Shown: one piece after another, positions 1 through 6,530 of the stretch
How positions within the stretch are numbered: the first letter of the stretch is position 1
How the letters are laid out: each line of letters opens with the position of its first letter
Source: Actinomycetota bacterium
GTDB lineage: Bacteria > Actinomycetota > Actinomycetes > Nanopelagicales > Nanopelagicaceae
Assembly (NCBI GenBank): GCA_947490605.1
Contig: CANLHE010000014.1
Coordinates: 1 to 10,090 of the forward strand
DNA length: 10,090 nt
Direction of reading: 5' to 3'
Notes under the pieces: model-generated
Database searches by the model: none
The model's input: only the letters and a program-made list of their open reading frames with translations
Told to the model about the DNA's origin: nothing
Translations under genes and position numbers: made by a program

Positions 1-81
1 GCCCAAGGTATATGTGCAACTACACCACCGGTAATACTTCAAGTGGGCAAATCCTCTGTTGCCTGCCACTTTCCAGAGTAA
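1..81 (+). CDS. Oligopeptide/dipeptide ABC transporter ATP-binding protein, C-terminal fragment
   Basis: Frame 1 is open from the first base to TAA at 79-81 and encodes the last 26 residues of a protein that starts outside the window. The tail has a Cys, then a PP pair, then a VG pair, and ends VACHFPE. This is the pattern of the C-terminal extension of Opp/Dpp-family transporter ATPases (C..PP.l..vg....VACh), a region next to the nucleotide-binding domain that is typical of peptide importers. Such a protein would power peptide uptake from the cytoplasmic face of the membrane. None of the ATPase motifs are visible, so DppD-like and DppF-like cannot be told apart. The stop codon directly abuts the stop codon of the opposing peptidase gene. 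The call rests on a short stretch, but the motif is distinctive. Confidence 0.72.
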   Translation, partial: AQGICATTPPVILQVGKSSVACHFPE

Positions 82-2040
82 TTACCAGATTCGAACGCGC
101 TTACCCTCTGGCATAAAGTGTTTATCACTTTGCTTAACTGCAAAGGCATCATAAAACTCAGTTAAATTTGCAACTATTTGATTGCACCTAAACTCATCAG
201 GGGAGTGTGGATCTGTTGCAATCCGCCGCTTAACCTCTTCCGGGCGATACTTACCCCGCCAGGATTGTGCCCAGCCCATAAAGAATCTTTGGGCGCCGCT
301 GTAGCCATCAATTTCAGGTGGCTGCTTTCCATTAAGTGAAATCTCATAAGCTTTATAGGCAATAGTTAATCCGCCCAGATCGCCGATATTTTCACCAATT
401 GTTAGCGCGCCATTGACCTTAACCTCAGGGGCTGCAGATGGGGAGAGTTGGTCATACTGCTCAATTAGTTTCTTAGTTCGCTTTTCAAACTCTGCTCGAT
501 CTTTATCACTCCACCAATTAACAAGGTTGCCATCACCATCATATTTAGAGCCTTGATCATCAAAGCCATGGCCGATCTCATGTCCGATTACCGCACCAAT
601 GCCGCCATAGTTGGCCGCATCATCATCTGCTAACACATCAAAAAATGGTGGTTGCAAAATAGCTGCTGGAAAGACAATCTCATTCATCCCTGGGTTGTAG
701 TAAGCATTAACAGTTTGCGGAGTCATATACCACTCAGATTTATCAACTGGCTTACCAATCTTGGCGTATTCATAATCTTGGGAGTACTTAGAGATCTGAG
801 CCAAATTGCCAATTAGATCACCTGAGTTAATTGTTAGTTTTGAGTAATCCCGCCACTTATCTGGATAGCCAATCTTTGGTGTGAATTTATCTAATTTAAT
901 AAATGCTTTTTCTTTAGTCTCATCACTCATCCAGGTAAGAGCTTTGATATCAACCCGGTATGCCTCAATCAGATTGGCAACTAAACCAACCATCCGCTCC
1001 TTGGCTTGCTTGCCAAAGTGGCGATCAACATAGATCTGACCAACTGCTTCACCCAGTGCGCCCTCCACCAGGCCAACTGCCCGCTTCCACCGCTCCTTAA
1101 GCTTTGGAATTCCAGAAAGGGTGGTGCCATAAAAACTAAAGTTTTCATCAACTAATGCTTTATTCAAATACGGGCTGGCGCCAGTGATGATGTGCCAGGT
1201 CAACCAGCTGCGCCATTTATCGGTGTCAAAGCTTTGGATTAATTTAGATAAACCTTCAAAGTAAGAAGGCTGTCTGACAACGACCTGCTCTAAAACATGA
1301 ACTGGAGTATTAGAGGCGCTGATCCATAACTGCCAATTAAAGGCAGGGGCAAGGGATGTTAATTCAGTAAAACTCTTTTTGTTATAGGTCGCTTCAGCAT
1401 CTCGATCCTTAACCTGATCCCAGTGGCAGGCCGCGATCTGGGTCTCAAGCTCTAGTACCTGTTTGGCTGCAGCGCTGCCACCAGGCAGCTTTGCTAACTC
1501 AAAGATCTTCTCCACATGTAATAAGAATGCATCTCTAACCTCTTGGTACTCACCCTCGCGGTAGTAGGCCTCATCGGGAAGTGATAAACCAGATTGACCT
1601 AGGTAGACAATGTTTTTACTTGAGTCTTTATTATCAGTTGAAACGTAGGAGTAGAAAAGACCAGAAGCCCCACGGCTTTCTAACTCACCTAATATTTGAA
1701 AAAACTCATCTGCAGTTTTAAAAGAGGCAGCAGCTGCTAAATCTTTTGCAATCGGAGTGATCCCTAACTGCTCAATTTTTCCCTCATCCATAAATGAGTT
1801 GTAGAGATCCCCTATTTTTTGGGCATTACTTCCACCAGCTGCATTACTTGCGGCCTGATCTAAGATGATTTGTTTGACCTGTTTTTCAGCCTGTTGATAT
1901 AGCCAGTAAAAAGCGCCATCACTTGCTCGATCATCTGGGATAACTGATTCCTTTAGCCACTTACCATTCATAAATCTAAAGAGATCATCTTGGGGGCGAA
2001 CCGATGAATCAATGTGGTTAAGGTCTAGGCCGCTTCGCAT
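82..2040 (-). CDS. pepO: M13 family zinc metallopeptidase (neprilysin/PepO-like)
   Basis: A 652-residue zinc endopeptidase of family M13, likely cleaving small peptides; relatives include neprilysin, lactic-acid-bacterial PepO and mycobacterial Zmp1 (about 660 residues). Numbered from the ATG at 2040: the N-terminal VRPQDDLFRFMNGKW segment (about 15-28) is typical of the M13 N-domain; a NAYYNP substrate-binding motif lies at 445-450; the zinc site HEIGH is at 487-491 (H487, H491, catalytic E488); the third ligand is E550 in GENIGDLGG; DPHSP (H612) and the invariant final Trp complete the family signature. No signal peptide or membrane anchor is seen, so it is probably cytoplasmic, as in many actinobacteria. 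A TTG nine bases upstream (2049) is in frame, but the only SD-like sequence (GATAGG) touches it and sits about 10 bases before the ATG, and homologues begin near MRSGLDL. The gene converges with the ABC ATPase gene, and both key motifs are intact. Confidence 0.95.
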   Translation of the reverse strand: MRSGLDLNHIDSSVRPQDDLFRFMNGKWLKESVIPDDRASDGAFYWLYQQAEKQVKQIILDQAASNAAGGSNAQKIGDLYNSFMDEGKIEQLGITPIAKDLAAAASFKTADEFFQILGELESRGASGLFYSYVSTDNKDSSKNIVYLGQSGLSLPDEAYYREGEYQEVRDAFLLHVEKIFELAKLPGGSAAAKQVLELETQIAACHWDQVKDRDAEATYNKKSFTELTSLAPAFNWQLWISASNTPVHVLEQVVVRQPSYFEGLSKLIQSFDTDKWRSWLTWHIITGASPYLNKALVDENFSFYGTTLSGIPKLKERWKRAVGLVEGALGEAVGQIYVDRHFGKQAKERMVGLVANLIEAYRVDIKALTWMSDETKEKAFIKLDKFTPKIGYPDKWRDYSKLTINSGDLIGNLAQISKYSQDYEYAKIGKPVDKSEWYMTPQTVNAYYNPGMNEIVFPAAILQPPFFDVLADDDAANYGGIGAVIGHEIGHGFDDQGSKYDGDGNLVNWWSDKDRAEFEKRTKKLIEQYDQLSPSAAPEVKVNGALTIGENIGDLGGLTIAYKAYEISLNGKQPPEIDGYSGAQRFFMGWAQSWRGKYRPEEVKRRIATDPHSPDEFRCNQIVANLTEFYDAFAVKQSDKHFMPEGKRVRIW

Positions 2041-2082
2041 AATGGGCAAGCCTATCTTTTATGAAAATTAATTTTGGGCAAT

Positions 2083-2116
2083 AAAAAATCCCGCCATTTG
2101 ACTGGCGGGATTTTTT
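2083..2116 (-). terminator. Intrinsic terminator of the Lys/Arg-repeat gene
   Basis: A perfect 14-bp stem (2083-2096 with 2103-2116) encloses the 6-base loop 2097-2102. The core is TCCCGCCA/TGGCGGGA and the flanks are A6 and T6. Read on the minus strand it ends in a U run and starts 10 bases after the stop codon of the repeat protein at 2127. Because the flanks are A6/T6 the element would work in either direction, but no plus-strand gene runs into it. Confidence 0.9.
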
Positions 2117-2126
2117 AGTTAATAAC

Positions 2127-2354
2127 TTACTTTGAAGCTTTTTTACGACGACGACGCTTTGGAGCAGCTTTTGCTGCTTTCTTACGACGACGCTTTGGAG
2201 CAGCCTTAGCAGCCTTCTTACGACGACGACGCTTTGGTGCAGCCTTTGCTGCTTTCTTACGACGACGACGCTTTGGGGCAGCTTTAGCAGCAGCCTTACG
2301 ACGACGACGCTTTGGTGCAGCTTTCGCTGCTTTCTTACGACGCTTTGCAGCCAC
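2127..2354 (-). CDS. Histone H1/HupB-tail-like Lys/Arg/Ala repeat protein
   Basis: A 75-residue protein of very simple composition: 23 Lys, 21 Arg, 24 Ala, 5 Pro, one Ser, one Met, and no acidic, aromatic or Cys residue. After a short basic start it consists of five units of the form AAPKRRRRKKAAK, four of 13 residues and one of 12. It starts at GTG (2354), with AGGAGA ending five bases upstream, and is followed by a strong terminator, so it looks like a genuine monocistronic gene rather than a chance ORF. Such chains bind nucleic acid through charge, as do the PAKK-type tails of mycobacterial HupB and bacterial H1-like proteins. Here the folded HU domain is absent, so the tail stands alone. 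A role in nucleoid compaction or RNA/ribosome binding is an inference. The repeats could also make the length vary between strains. Confidence 0.85.
   Translation of the reverse strand: MAAKRRKKAAKAAPKRRRRKAAAKAAPKRRRRKKAAKAAPKRRRRKKAAKAAPKRRRKKAAKAAPKRRRRKKASK
2130..2321 (-). repeat. 39-bp coding tandem repeat, about five copies
   Basis: Residues 12-75 of the basic protein are encoded by near-identical tandem units of 39 bp, one of them shortened to 36 bp. On the plus strand each unit shows a (C)TTACGACGACGACGCTTTGG core followed by a GCAGC(C/T)TT(A/T)GC-type stretch. Copies differ mainly at synonymous positions (for example GGAGCA, GGTGCA, GGGGCA), which suggests the array is old enough to have drifted while the protein pattern was kept. 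The missing codon in the fourth unit removes one Arg. Confidence 0.9.
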
Positions 2355-2446
2355 GTAGATCTCCTATCAAAGTGGTTCGATCCGTCACCGAACCTGTTTC
2401 ATGGATAAGCGTGTCACTAAATGGCAAAACTTTCCACTTATTTGGC

Positions 2447-2505
2447 AATATATTTGAAGCGTGTCGCAACTTTCTTTTTTTAATTTTTTATGCATTTTTT
2501 AATAA
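2447..2505 (-). promoter_or_regulatory. Candidate promoter with upstream A-tracts for the Lys/Arg-repeat gene
   Basis: On the minus strand TATATT (2452-2447) is a good -10 match. The expected -35 position is poor, but immediately upstream lie several A-tracts (2471-2505), spaced roughly one helical turn or less, that could act as an UP element or bend the DNA. Transcription would start near 2440 and leave a leader of roughly 85 bases. The position is a guess from base composition. Confidence 0.35.
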
Positions 2506-2510
2506 ATATT

Positions 2511-2524
2511 GGCAAATATTTGCC
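2511..2524. promoter_or_regulatory. Perfect 14-bp palindrome, operator-like
   Basis: GGCAAATATTTGCC is identical to its reverse complement. It sits 28 bases past the MFS stop codon and just upstream of the A-tract segment. It could bind a dimeric regulator of the basic-protein gene. As RNA it would form only a short stem, and no U run follows on either strand, which argues against a terminator. Confidence 0.4.
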
Positions 2525-2551
2525 GAAAATTACCAAAAACCTACTGGTGAG

Positions 2552-3823
2552 TTAATTATTTGGTGCAGTTTTACGTTTTTTTGCTTCCAAAACGGCAAAT
2601 TTATTGGTTTCACTGTCATATTTACGAAAATCTGGCAGTAAAGAGCTAAATAGCGTGACAAAACCGATGCAAAGCAGGCCACCGGATATGACTGAAGTGC
2701 GCAGTGAGGTGAGTTCTGCAGTAAAGCCGGCACGAGTTTGCCCACCCAGTGGTCCAACGGAGTAAGAAATAAGTTCCACTCCGGCCAATCTGCCCCGGAA
2801 CTCATCTGGAATCGATTGGTTCCACAAAGTAGAACGGAAGAGGGCAGAGACCATGTCGCTAGCCCCAGCCAGAATTAGAAATAGCAAAATTAAAAATAGA
2901 TTATTGGAAACTCCGGCCAAAGTAATTGCTACTCCCCAACCAAGGGCAGCTAAAAAGATTGCCCGACCATGTTTGGTATAAGTTTTTACCCAGCCACTAG
3001 TCAGCGTTACCAAAATAGAGCCAATAGTTCCGGCGGCATAGAACAAACCAAGTGCCCAAGGGGCGCCAACCTGCTCTGCCCAAAATGGAAAGAGTGCAGT
3101 TGGCATTGCAAAAAACATTGCAGCTAAATCAACTAGGTAAGTACCCATTAAATCCTTACGACTTGTTGCATATTTGACCCCAGCCACCAGGCTGGAAAAT
3201 GAAGGTTTTTCACTCTCTTTCATAGGTGGCACATTCTTAACTCTGATCAAAATAGAGAGTGCTAAAAAGTAGGTGAGAATATCTAAGATAAATCCAGCAC
3301 TAACGCCAGCGATTGAAATTAAAACACCAGCAAGGGCAGGGCCTGTGACCATTCCAATCTGCCAACGCAAACTCATTAACGCACTAGCTGCTGGTAGATC
3401 TTTATGTTCCACCAATCTTGGCAAAATCGCATCCGCACTTGGCCGCTGCAAACCATCAACTGCAGAGAAGAGGGCAGCGACAATATAAATCACCGCTAAT
3501 TTTGGTGAGGGCAGAAGGGAGTTAGTTAACAGGATTGTCGATAAGAAAAGAGCGGCAAACTCAGTCATCCAGATCATCCGCTTTCGATCCATATGATCGG
3601 CTAACACCCCGCCATAGAGGCCAAAGACCACCAATGGAATAATTTCAACTAAACCAATCAAGCCAACTGCTAGATAGGAGCCAGTTAACTCTTTAACTTG
3701 AAAGGGAAGGGCGACATAGGTAAACATCGAGCCGAAGTAGGAGATCAAGCCAGATAGCCATAGGCGGCGAAAATCTGGATAACGCTTTAAGGGTGAGAAA
3801 TCAATCGCAAGATTTGCTTTCAA
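2552..3823 (-). CDS. MFS transporter, EntS-like (MFS_3) drug/siderophore exporter type
   Basis: A 423-residue inner-membrane protein with about twelve hydrophobic segments, the usual size for this group. The loop between segments 2 and 3 carries MFS motif A (GGVLADHMDRKR, residues 71-82). Near 338-349 the IPDEFRGRLAGV stretch is characteristic of the EntS/MFS_3 branch of proton-driven exporters. The substrate cannot be read from the sequence; exporters of siderophores, macrolides and other small molecules belong here. The gene begins 18 bases after the panB stop codon on the same strand, so the two are probably co-transcribed. That could mean export of a pathway-related compound or simple co-expression. 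The start is TTG at 3823, with AGGAGGG ending only two bases upstream, unusually close; no better in-frame start is present before the first membrane segment. The C-terminus ends in a short charged tail. Confidence 0.88.
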   Translation of the reverse strand: MKANLAIDFSPLKRYPDFRRLWLSGLISYFGSMFTYVALPFQVKELTGSYLAVGLIGLVEIIPLVVFGLYGGVLADHMDRKRMIWMTEFAALFLSTILLTNSLLPSPKLAVIYIVAALFSAVDGLQRPSADAILPRLVEHKDLPAASALMSLRWQIGMVTGPALAGVLISIAGVSAGFILDILTYFLALSILIRVKNVPPMKESEKPSFSSLVAGVKYATSRKDLMGTYLVDLAAMFFAMPTALFPFWAEQVGAPWALGLFYAAGTIGSILVTLTSGWVKTYTKHGRAIFLAALGWGVAITLAGVSNNLFLILLFLILAGASDMVSALFRSTLWNQSIPDEFRGRLAGVELISYSVGPLGGQTRAGFTAELTSLRTSVISGGLLCIGFVTLFSSLLPDFRKYDSETNKFAVLEAKKRKTAPNN

Positions 3824-3825
3824 GG

Positions 3826-3832
3826 CCCTCCT
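3826..3832 (-). promoter_or_regulatory. Strong ribosome binding site at tight spacing before the TTG start of the MFS gene
   Basis: AGGAGGG on the minus strand lies two bases before TTG 3823 (three if the core is taken as AGGAGG). The sequence is near-ideal but the spacing is short. It supports the TTG because no ATG, GTG or other TTG lies at a better distance. The close spacing and weak start codon may hold MFS synthesis below that of PanB. Confidence 0.6.
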
Positions 3833-3841
3833 AATAATTAA

Positions 3842-4651
3842 TTAATCAAAGCTCTGATCTTTAGTAGGAAATCTACTCGCTGCCACATCAGAGGCAAACT
3901 CAGCCACCGCATCTAGCATCTCTTTTCGCATATTTCGATACGCCTTCGCAAGCTTTGGCATCTTCTCGGTAAGTCCCATCAAATCTGTCCAAACTAAAAC
4001 CTGACCATCACAATCTTTGCCAGCACCAATTCCAATAGTTGGAATCGAAAGTTGCGCAGTTATTTCGGCAGCGAGTGAAGCCGGGACCGCCTCCAAAATA
4101 ATTGCAAAAACACCAGCGGCCTCTAACGCTTTGGCATCTTCCATAACTCGGGCTGCATCATCACCGCGGCCCTGCACCTTAAAACCACCTAAGGCATGGA
4201 CAGATTGGGGGGTAAGACCAATGTGTCCCATCACTGGAATACCGGCGCTAATTAATTTCTTAATTTGGGGAACTACCTTTGCGCCCCCTTCTAGTTTTAC
4301 GGCTCCCACCTTTGCCTCTTTAAAAAATCTAACTCCAGTTGCTAAGGCCTGTTCCGGTGAGCCCTCATAGGAGCCAAATGGAAAGTCGGCGATCACCATC
4401 GCATTTTTACTTGCGTTTACTACCGCCCTAGCCATCGGAATTAACTCATCAACGGTTACCGGAATAGTGTTTTCAAATCCAAGAAAATTATTACCGGCCG
4501 AATCTCCCACCAATAAAACTGGAATACCCGCCTCATCAAAGATGGCAGCGCTCATCTGCTCATAACTAGTTAGCATGGCAAACTTTTCACCTGCTGCTTT
4601 TTTGGCAGCTAAATCGGCAATTGAGATACGAGAGGTTTGAGCATTGCTCAT
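3842..4651 (-). CDS. panB: 3-methyl-2-oxobutanoate hydroxymethyltransferase (ketopantoate synthase)
   Basis: PanB transfers a one-carbon unit from 5,10-methylenetetrahydrofolate to 2-oxoisovalerate to give ketopantoate, the first committed step of pantothenate and CoA synthesis, in the cytoplasm. The 269 residues match the family length (about 265). Visible motifs: LVGDSAGNN with metal ligand D50; PVTVDEL (64-70); ADFPFGSY with metal ligand D89; KLEGG (K119, E121); MGHIGLTPQSVHALGGF with H143; ILEAVP with catalytic E187; PTIGIGAGKDCDGQ (204-216). All expected active-site residues are present. The ATG at 4651 has AAGGAG five bases upstream. It is first in a likely two-gene unit with the MFS exporter and diverges from nadE. 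No panC, panD or panE is seen in the window. Confidence 0.97.
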   Translation of the reverse strand: MSNAQTSRISIADLAAKKAAGEKFAMLTSYEQMSAAIFDEAGIPVLLVGDSAGNNFLGFENTIPVTVDELIPMARAVVNASKNAMVIADFPFGSYEGSPEQALATGVRFFKEAKVGAVKLEGGAKVVPQIKKLISAGIPVMGHIGLTPQSVHALGGFKVQGRGDDAARVMEDAKALEAAGVFAIILEAVPASLAAEITAQLSIPTIGIGAGKDCDGQVLVWTDLMGLTEKMPKLAKAYRNMRKEMLDAVAEFASDVAASRFPTKDQSFD

Positions 4652-4757
4652 TGATACTCCTTAAGATCAAGGCCTATAACTAGGTCCCTGTCTTTGCTAG
4701 GTAGTAATACTTTAACCCAAACTGCGCCCAAGGCGCTACCTGAGGTACTCTTGAAAA
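4652..4757. promoter_or_regulatory. Divergent panB/nadE promoter region
   Basis: The 106 bases between the two start codons must serve both genes. On the minus strand TTGGGC (4731-4726) and TATTAC (4709-4704), spaced 16 bases, form a plausible panB promoter with a leader of about 45 bases. On the plus strand the nadE -10 lies at 4746-4751. An inverted repeat GCGCC-CAA-GGCGC (4724-4736) overlaps the proposed panB -35 and the position where a nadE -35 would lie, so one bound protein could affect both genes. The elements are inferred from consensus only. Confidence 0.45.
4746..4751 (+). promoter_or_regulatory. -10 box for a probably leaderless nadE transcript
   Basis: TACTCT (TANNNT form) ends six bases before the GTG start at 4758, the distance expected between a -10 box and the first transcribed base. 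No SD sequence is present at normal spacing (GAGG at 4742-4745 is 12 bases away). This fits leaderless transcription, which is common in actinobacteria. Confidence 0.5.
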
Positions 4758-6452
4758 GTGAGCCAGACCGGTCAGATCAGAGTAGCGCTAGCGCAGATCA
4801 ATCCCACTGTTGGAGATCTGAAAAATAATAGCGATCTAATATCTAAGCACGCCTTTGATGCGGCCAATGCTGGCGCAGTTGTAGTTGTATACCCAGAGAT
4901 GATTTTAACTGGCTATCCAGTTGAGGATTTAGCAAACCGGCCCTCATTTAGAGCAGCCTCCATTAATGCAATTAATGAGTTAGCGACGCGAATTAATAAT
5001 GAAGGAAATGGTGATTTAACTTTAATCGTTGGCTTTTTAGGCCAAAGTGATGCAGGCAAGCCACAAAATTGCGCAGCGGTAATTCATCAAGGCGCGATTG
5101 TTGCCACCTACATCAAACACCACCTACCTAATTACGGCGTCTTTGATGAGTATCGAAACTTCACACCCGGCAATCATTCATTGGTTGTAAGAGTTTGTGG
5201 CGTTGATATTGGAATTGCAATTTGTGAGGATATTTGGCAATCAGGTGGGCCGGTAGCAGAGCTAGCAAAGCGAAACATCGGCTTGATGCTAGTTCCAAAT
5301 GGATCACCCTTTGAGATCAATAAATATGATGCAAGGTTGGCACTTGTGCAACAGCGGGCAATTGAGATTGGCGCACCTCTTGCTTATGTAAATATGACTG
5401 GGGGAGCTGATGATTTAGTTTTTGATGGCGACACTATTGTGGTCGGCTCTGCTGGAGAGGTAATTGCACGGGCTCCACAATTTGAAGAGGGCTTAATGGT
5501 GATTGATCTAGATGTGCGCATCTCCTCTAGTGATCCAGATTTAATTATCTCTAATCCACCAATTTTAAAGTATGAAAAGATTAAAACTGGTGTAGCTGGA
5601 AGGCTTGGTGAAAATGATGAGATCTGGCAGGGGCTAGTACTTGGCCTGCGAGATTATGTTGAGAAAAATAATTTTAAATCAGTTCTCCTTGGTGTCTCAG
5701 GTGGAATTGATTCAGCCTTAGTTGCCGCCTTAGCAGCCGATGCGATTGGGGCAGATCGGGTATTTGGTGTGGCACTTCCAAGTAAGTACTCATCTGATCA
5801 CTCATTAAGTGATGCCAAAGAGTTAGCTTCTAATATTGGTTTAAATTATCGAATCATTGAGATTGCCCCGATGGTGGCAAACTTTATTGAGAATCTAAGA
5901 GTTGATGGGGTAGCAGAAGAGAATCTGCAGGCCAGAGTTCGCGGAACTACCTTGATGGCGCTTTCAAATCAAGAAGGTCATTTAGTTCTTGCCACCGGAA
6001 ATAAATCCGAGTTAGCAGTTGGTTACTCAACAATGTATGGCGATGCCGTTGGTGGCTTTGCGCCAATTAAAGATCTCTATAAAACTCAAGTTTGGCAGCT
6101 AGCTAAGTGGCGTAATGAGTTAGCAGTTCTGCAAGGAGATACTCCGCCAATTCCAGTTAACTCAATTAATAAGGAGCCAAGTGCTGAGCTTCGCCCGGGG
6201 CAAAAAGACACCGATTCACTTCCTGATTACAAAGTATTGGATCAGATTCTTACTATTTATATCGATCAAGATGGGGGTCGTCCTGCTGCGCTCGCGGCCG
6301 GCTTTGATGCTGATCTGGTAGATAAGGTAGTTCGATTAGTAGATCGGGCTGAATATAAGAGAAGGCAGTATCCACCAGGAACTAAAATCTCAAGCCGGGC
6401 TTTCGGTAAGGATCGAAGGTTGCCGATTACCTCACATTGGAATGAGTCTTAA
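4758..6452 (+). CDS. nadE: Glutamine-dependent NAD+ synthetase
   Basis: A 564-residue two-domain enzyme that makes NAD+ from nicotinic acid adenine dinucleotide with ATP, using ammonia released from glutamine. The N-terminal nitrilase-type glutaminase domain (about 6-265) has the complete Glu-Lys-Cys triad: E47 in VYPEM, K120 in YIKHHLPNYGVFDEYR, and C156 in AICEDIW. The C-terminal synthetase domain (about 275-560) has the ATP pyrophosphatase loop SGGIDS (314-319), the ATGNKSE segment (412-418), and YSTMYGDAVGGFAPIKDLYK (423-442). The length fits the shorter bacterial glutamine-dependent type rather than the longer (about 680-residue) mycobacterial one. The start is GTG at 4758, and the sequence that follows (QIRVALAQINPTVGD) aligns with typical family N-termini. 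It stands alone between the divergent panB and the cysK leader. The glutamine it consumes could come from the nearby glnA product. Confidence 0.97.
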   Translation: MSQTGQIRVALAQINPTVGDLKNNSDLISKHAFDAANAGAVVVVYPEMILTGYPVEDLANRPSFRAASINAINELATRINNEGNGDLTLIVGFLGQSDAGKPQNCAAVIHQGAIVATYIKHHLPNYGVFDEYRNFTPGNHSLVVRVCGVDIGIAICEDIWQSGGPVAELAKRNIGLMLVPNGSPFEINKYDARLALVQQRAIEIGAPLAYVNMTGGADDLVFDGDTIVVGSAGEVIARAPQFEEGLMVIDLDVRISSSDPDLIISNPPILKYEKIKTGVAGRLGENDEIWQGLVLGLRDYVEKNNFKSVLLGVSGGIDSALVAALAADAIGADRVFGVALPSKYSSDHSLSDAKELASNIGLNYRIIEIAPMVANFIENLRVDGVAEENLQARVRGTTLMALSNQEGHLVLATGNKSELAVGYSTMYGDAVGGFAPIKDLYKTQVWQLAKWRNELAVLQGDTPPIPVNSINKEPSAELRPGQKDTDSLPDYKVLDQILTIYIDQDGGRPAALAAGFDADLVDKVVRLVDRAEYKRRQYPPGTKISSRAFGKDRRLPITSHWNES

Positions 6453-6479
6453 TTAATTTTAAGCGTGGTTTAAGAACAC

Positions 6480-6492
6480 GCAAACTGTTTGC
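6480..6492. promoter_or_regulatory. Palindrome upstream of the cysK leader promoter, operator-like
   Basis: GCAAAC-T-GTTTGC is a perfect 6-bp inverted repeat around one central base. If transcription starts at 6531, its centre lies at about -45, a usual place for an activator site. The half-site GCAAA also occurs in the palindrome at 2511-2524, but there the two halves meet without a central base, so the same protein need not bind both. Confidence 0.4.
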
Positions 6493-6518
6493 AATTAGTG
6501 ATTAATAAAGATCTTTCC

Positions 6519-6524
6519 TATTAT
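6519..6524 (+). promoter_or_regulatory. -10 box of the cysK-cysE leader transcript
   Basis: TATTAT is a near-consensus -10 box ending six bases before the ATG at 6531, so the leader ORF would begin at the first transcribed base. No SD sequence precedes that ATG. A convincing -35 is lacking (TTAGTG at 6495-6500 is the nearest, with an 18-base spacer). Confidence 0.55.
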
Positions 6525-6530
6525 TTACCC

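Larger units (their letters stand above)
2355..2551. other. AT-rich intergenic region between the MFS gene and the Lys/Arg-repeat gene
   Basis: This 197-base stretch is downstream of the MFS stop codon and upstream of the basic-protein gene, both on the minus strand. It holds a run of A-tracts (2471-2505), a perfect palindrome (2511-2524), an 11-base near-perfect direct repeat AAGCGTGTC(A/G)C at 2407-2417 and 2457-2467 (exactly 50 bases apart), and three TGGCAA words (2422, 2443, 2510). No convincing terminator for the MFS gene is visible. The plus-strand reading frame that covers much of it has no recognisable features and is not called as a gene. Confidence 0.6.
6453..6530. other. Region between nadE and the cysK leader promoter
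   Basis: A hairpin GCGTG(6463-6467)/CACGC(6477-6481) starts 11 bases after the nadE stop, but no T run follows, so it is at best a weak terminator. It is overlapped by the palindrome at 6480-6492. The last part holds the -10 box of the leader transcript. AAAGATCTTT (6507-6516) is a further small palindrome within the spacer of that promoter. Confidence 0.45.

Noticed and set aside
42..70. AGTGG/CCACT hairpin as a terminator for the peptidase gene
   Set aside because: The stem is interrupted by a three-base bulge, lies within the ABC ATPase coding sequence, and has no U run on either strand.
84..110. TTCGAA-containing stretch reminiscent of a tRNA T-loop
   Set aside because: It is the C-terminal coding sequence of the M13 peptidase (RVRIW-stop); no acceptor, anticodon or D arms can be formed around it.
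2130..2321. Regular repeats suggesting a CRISPR array
   Set aside because: The 39-bp units are contiguous, have no unique spacers, and encode an uninterrupted basic repeat protein with its own SD and terminator.
2312..2641. Plus-strand 109-codon reading frame overlapping the basic-protein gene and the intergenic region
   Set aside because: Its first part is antisense to the repeat gene, the rest follows AT-rich noncoding DNA with Phe/Leu-rich translation, it has no SD or recognisable motif, and it runs into the MFS gene on the opposite strand.
4017..4370. Plus-strand 117-codon reading frame inside panB
   Set aside because: It is fully antisense to the conserved panB coding sequence, and its Ala/Pro/Thr-rich translation is typical of a shadow frame.
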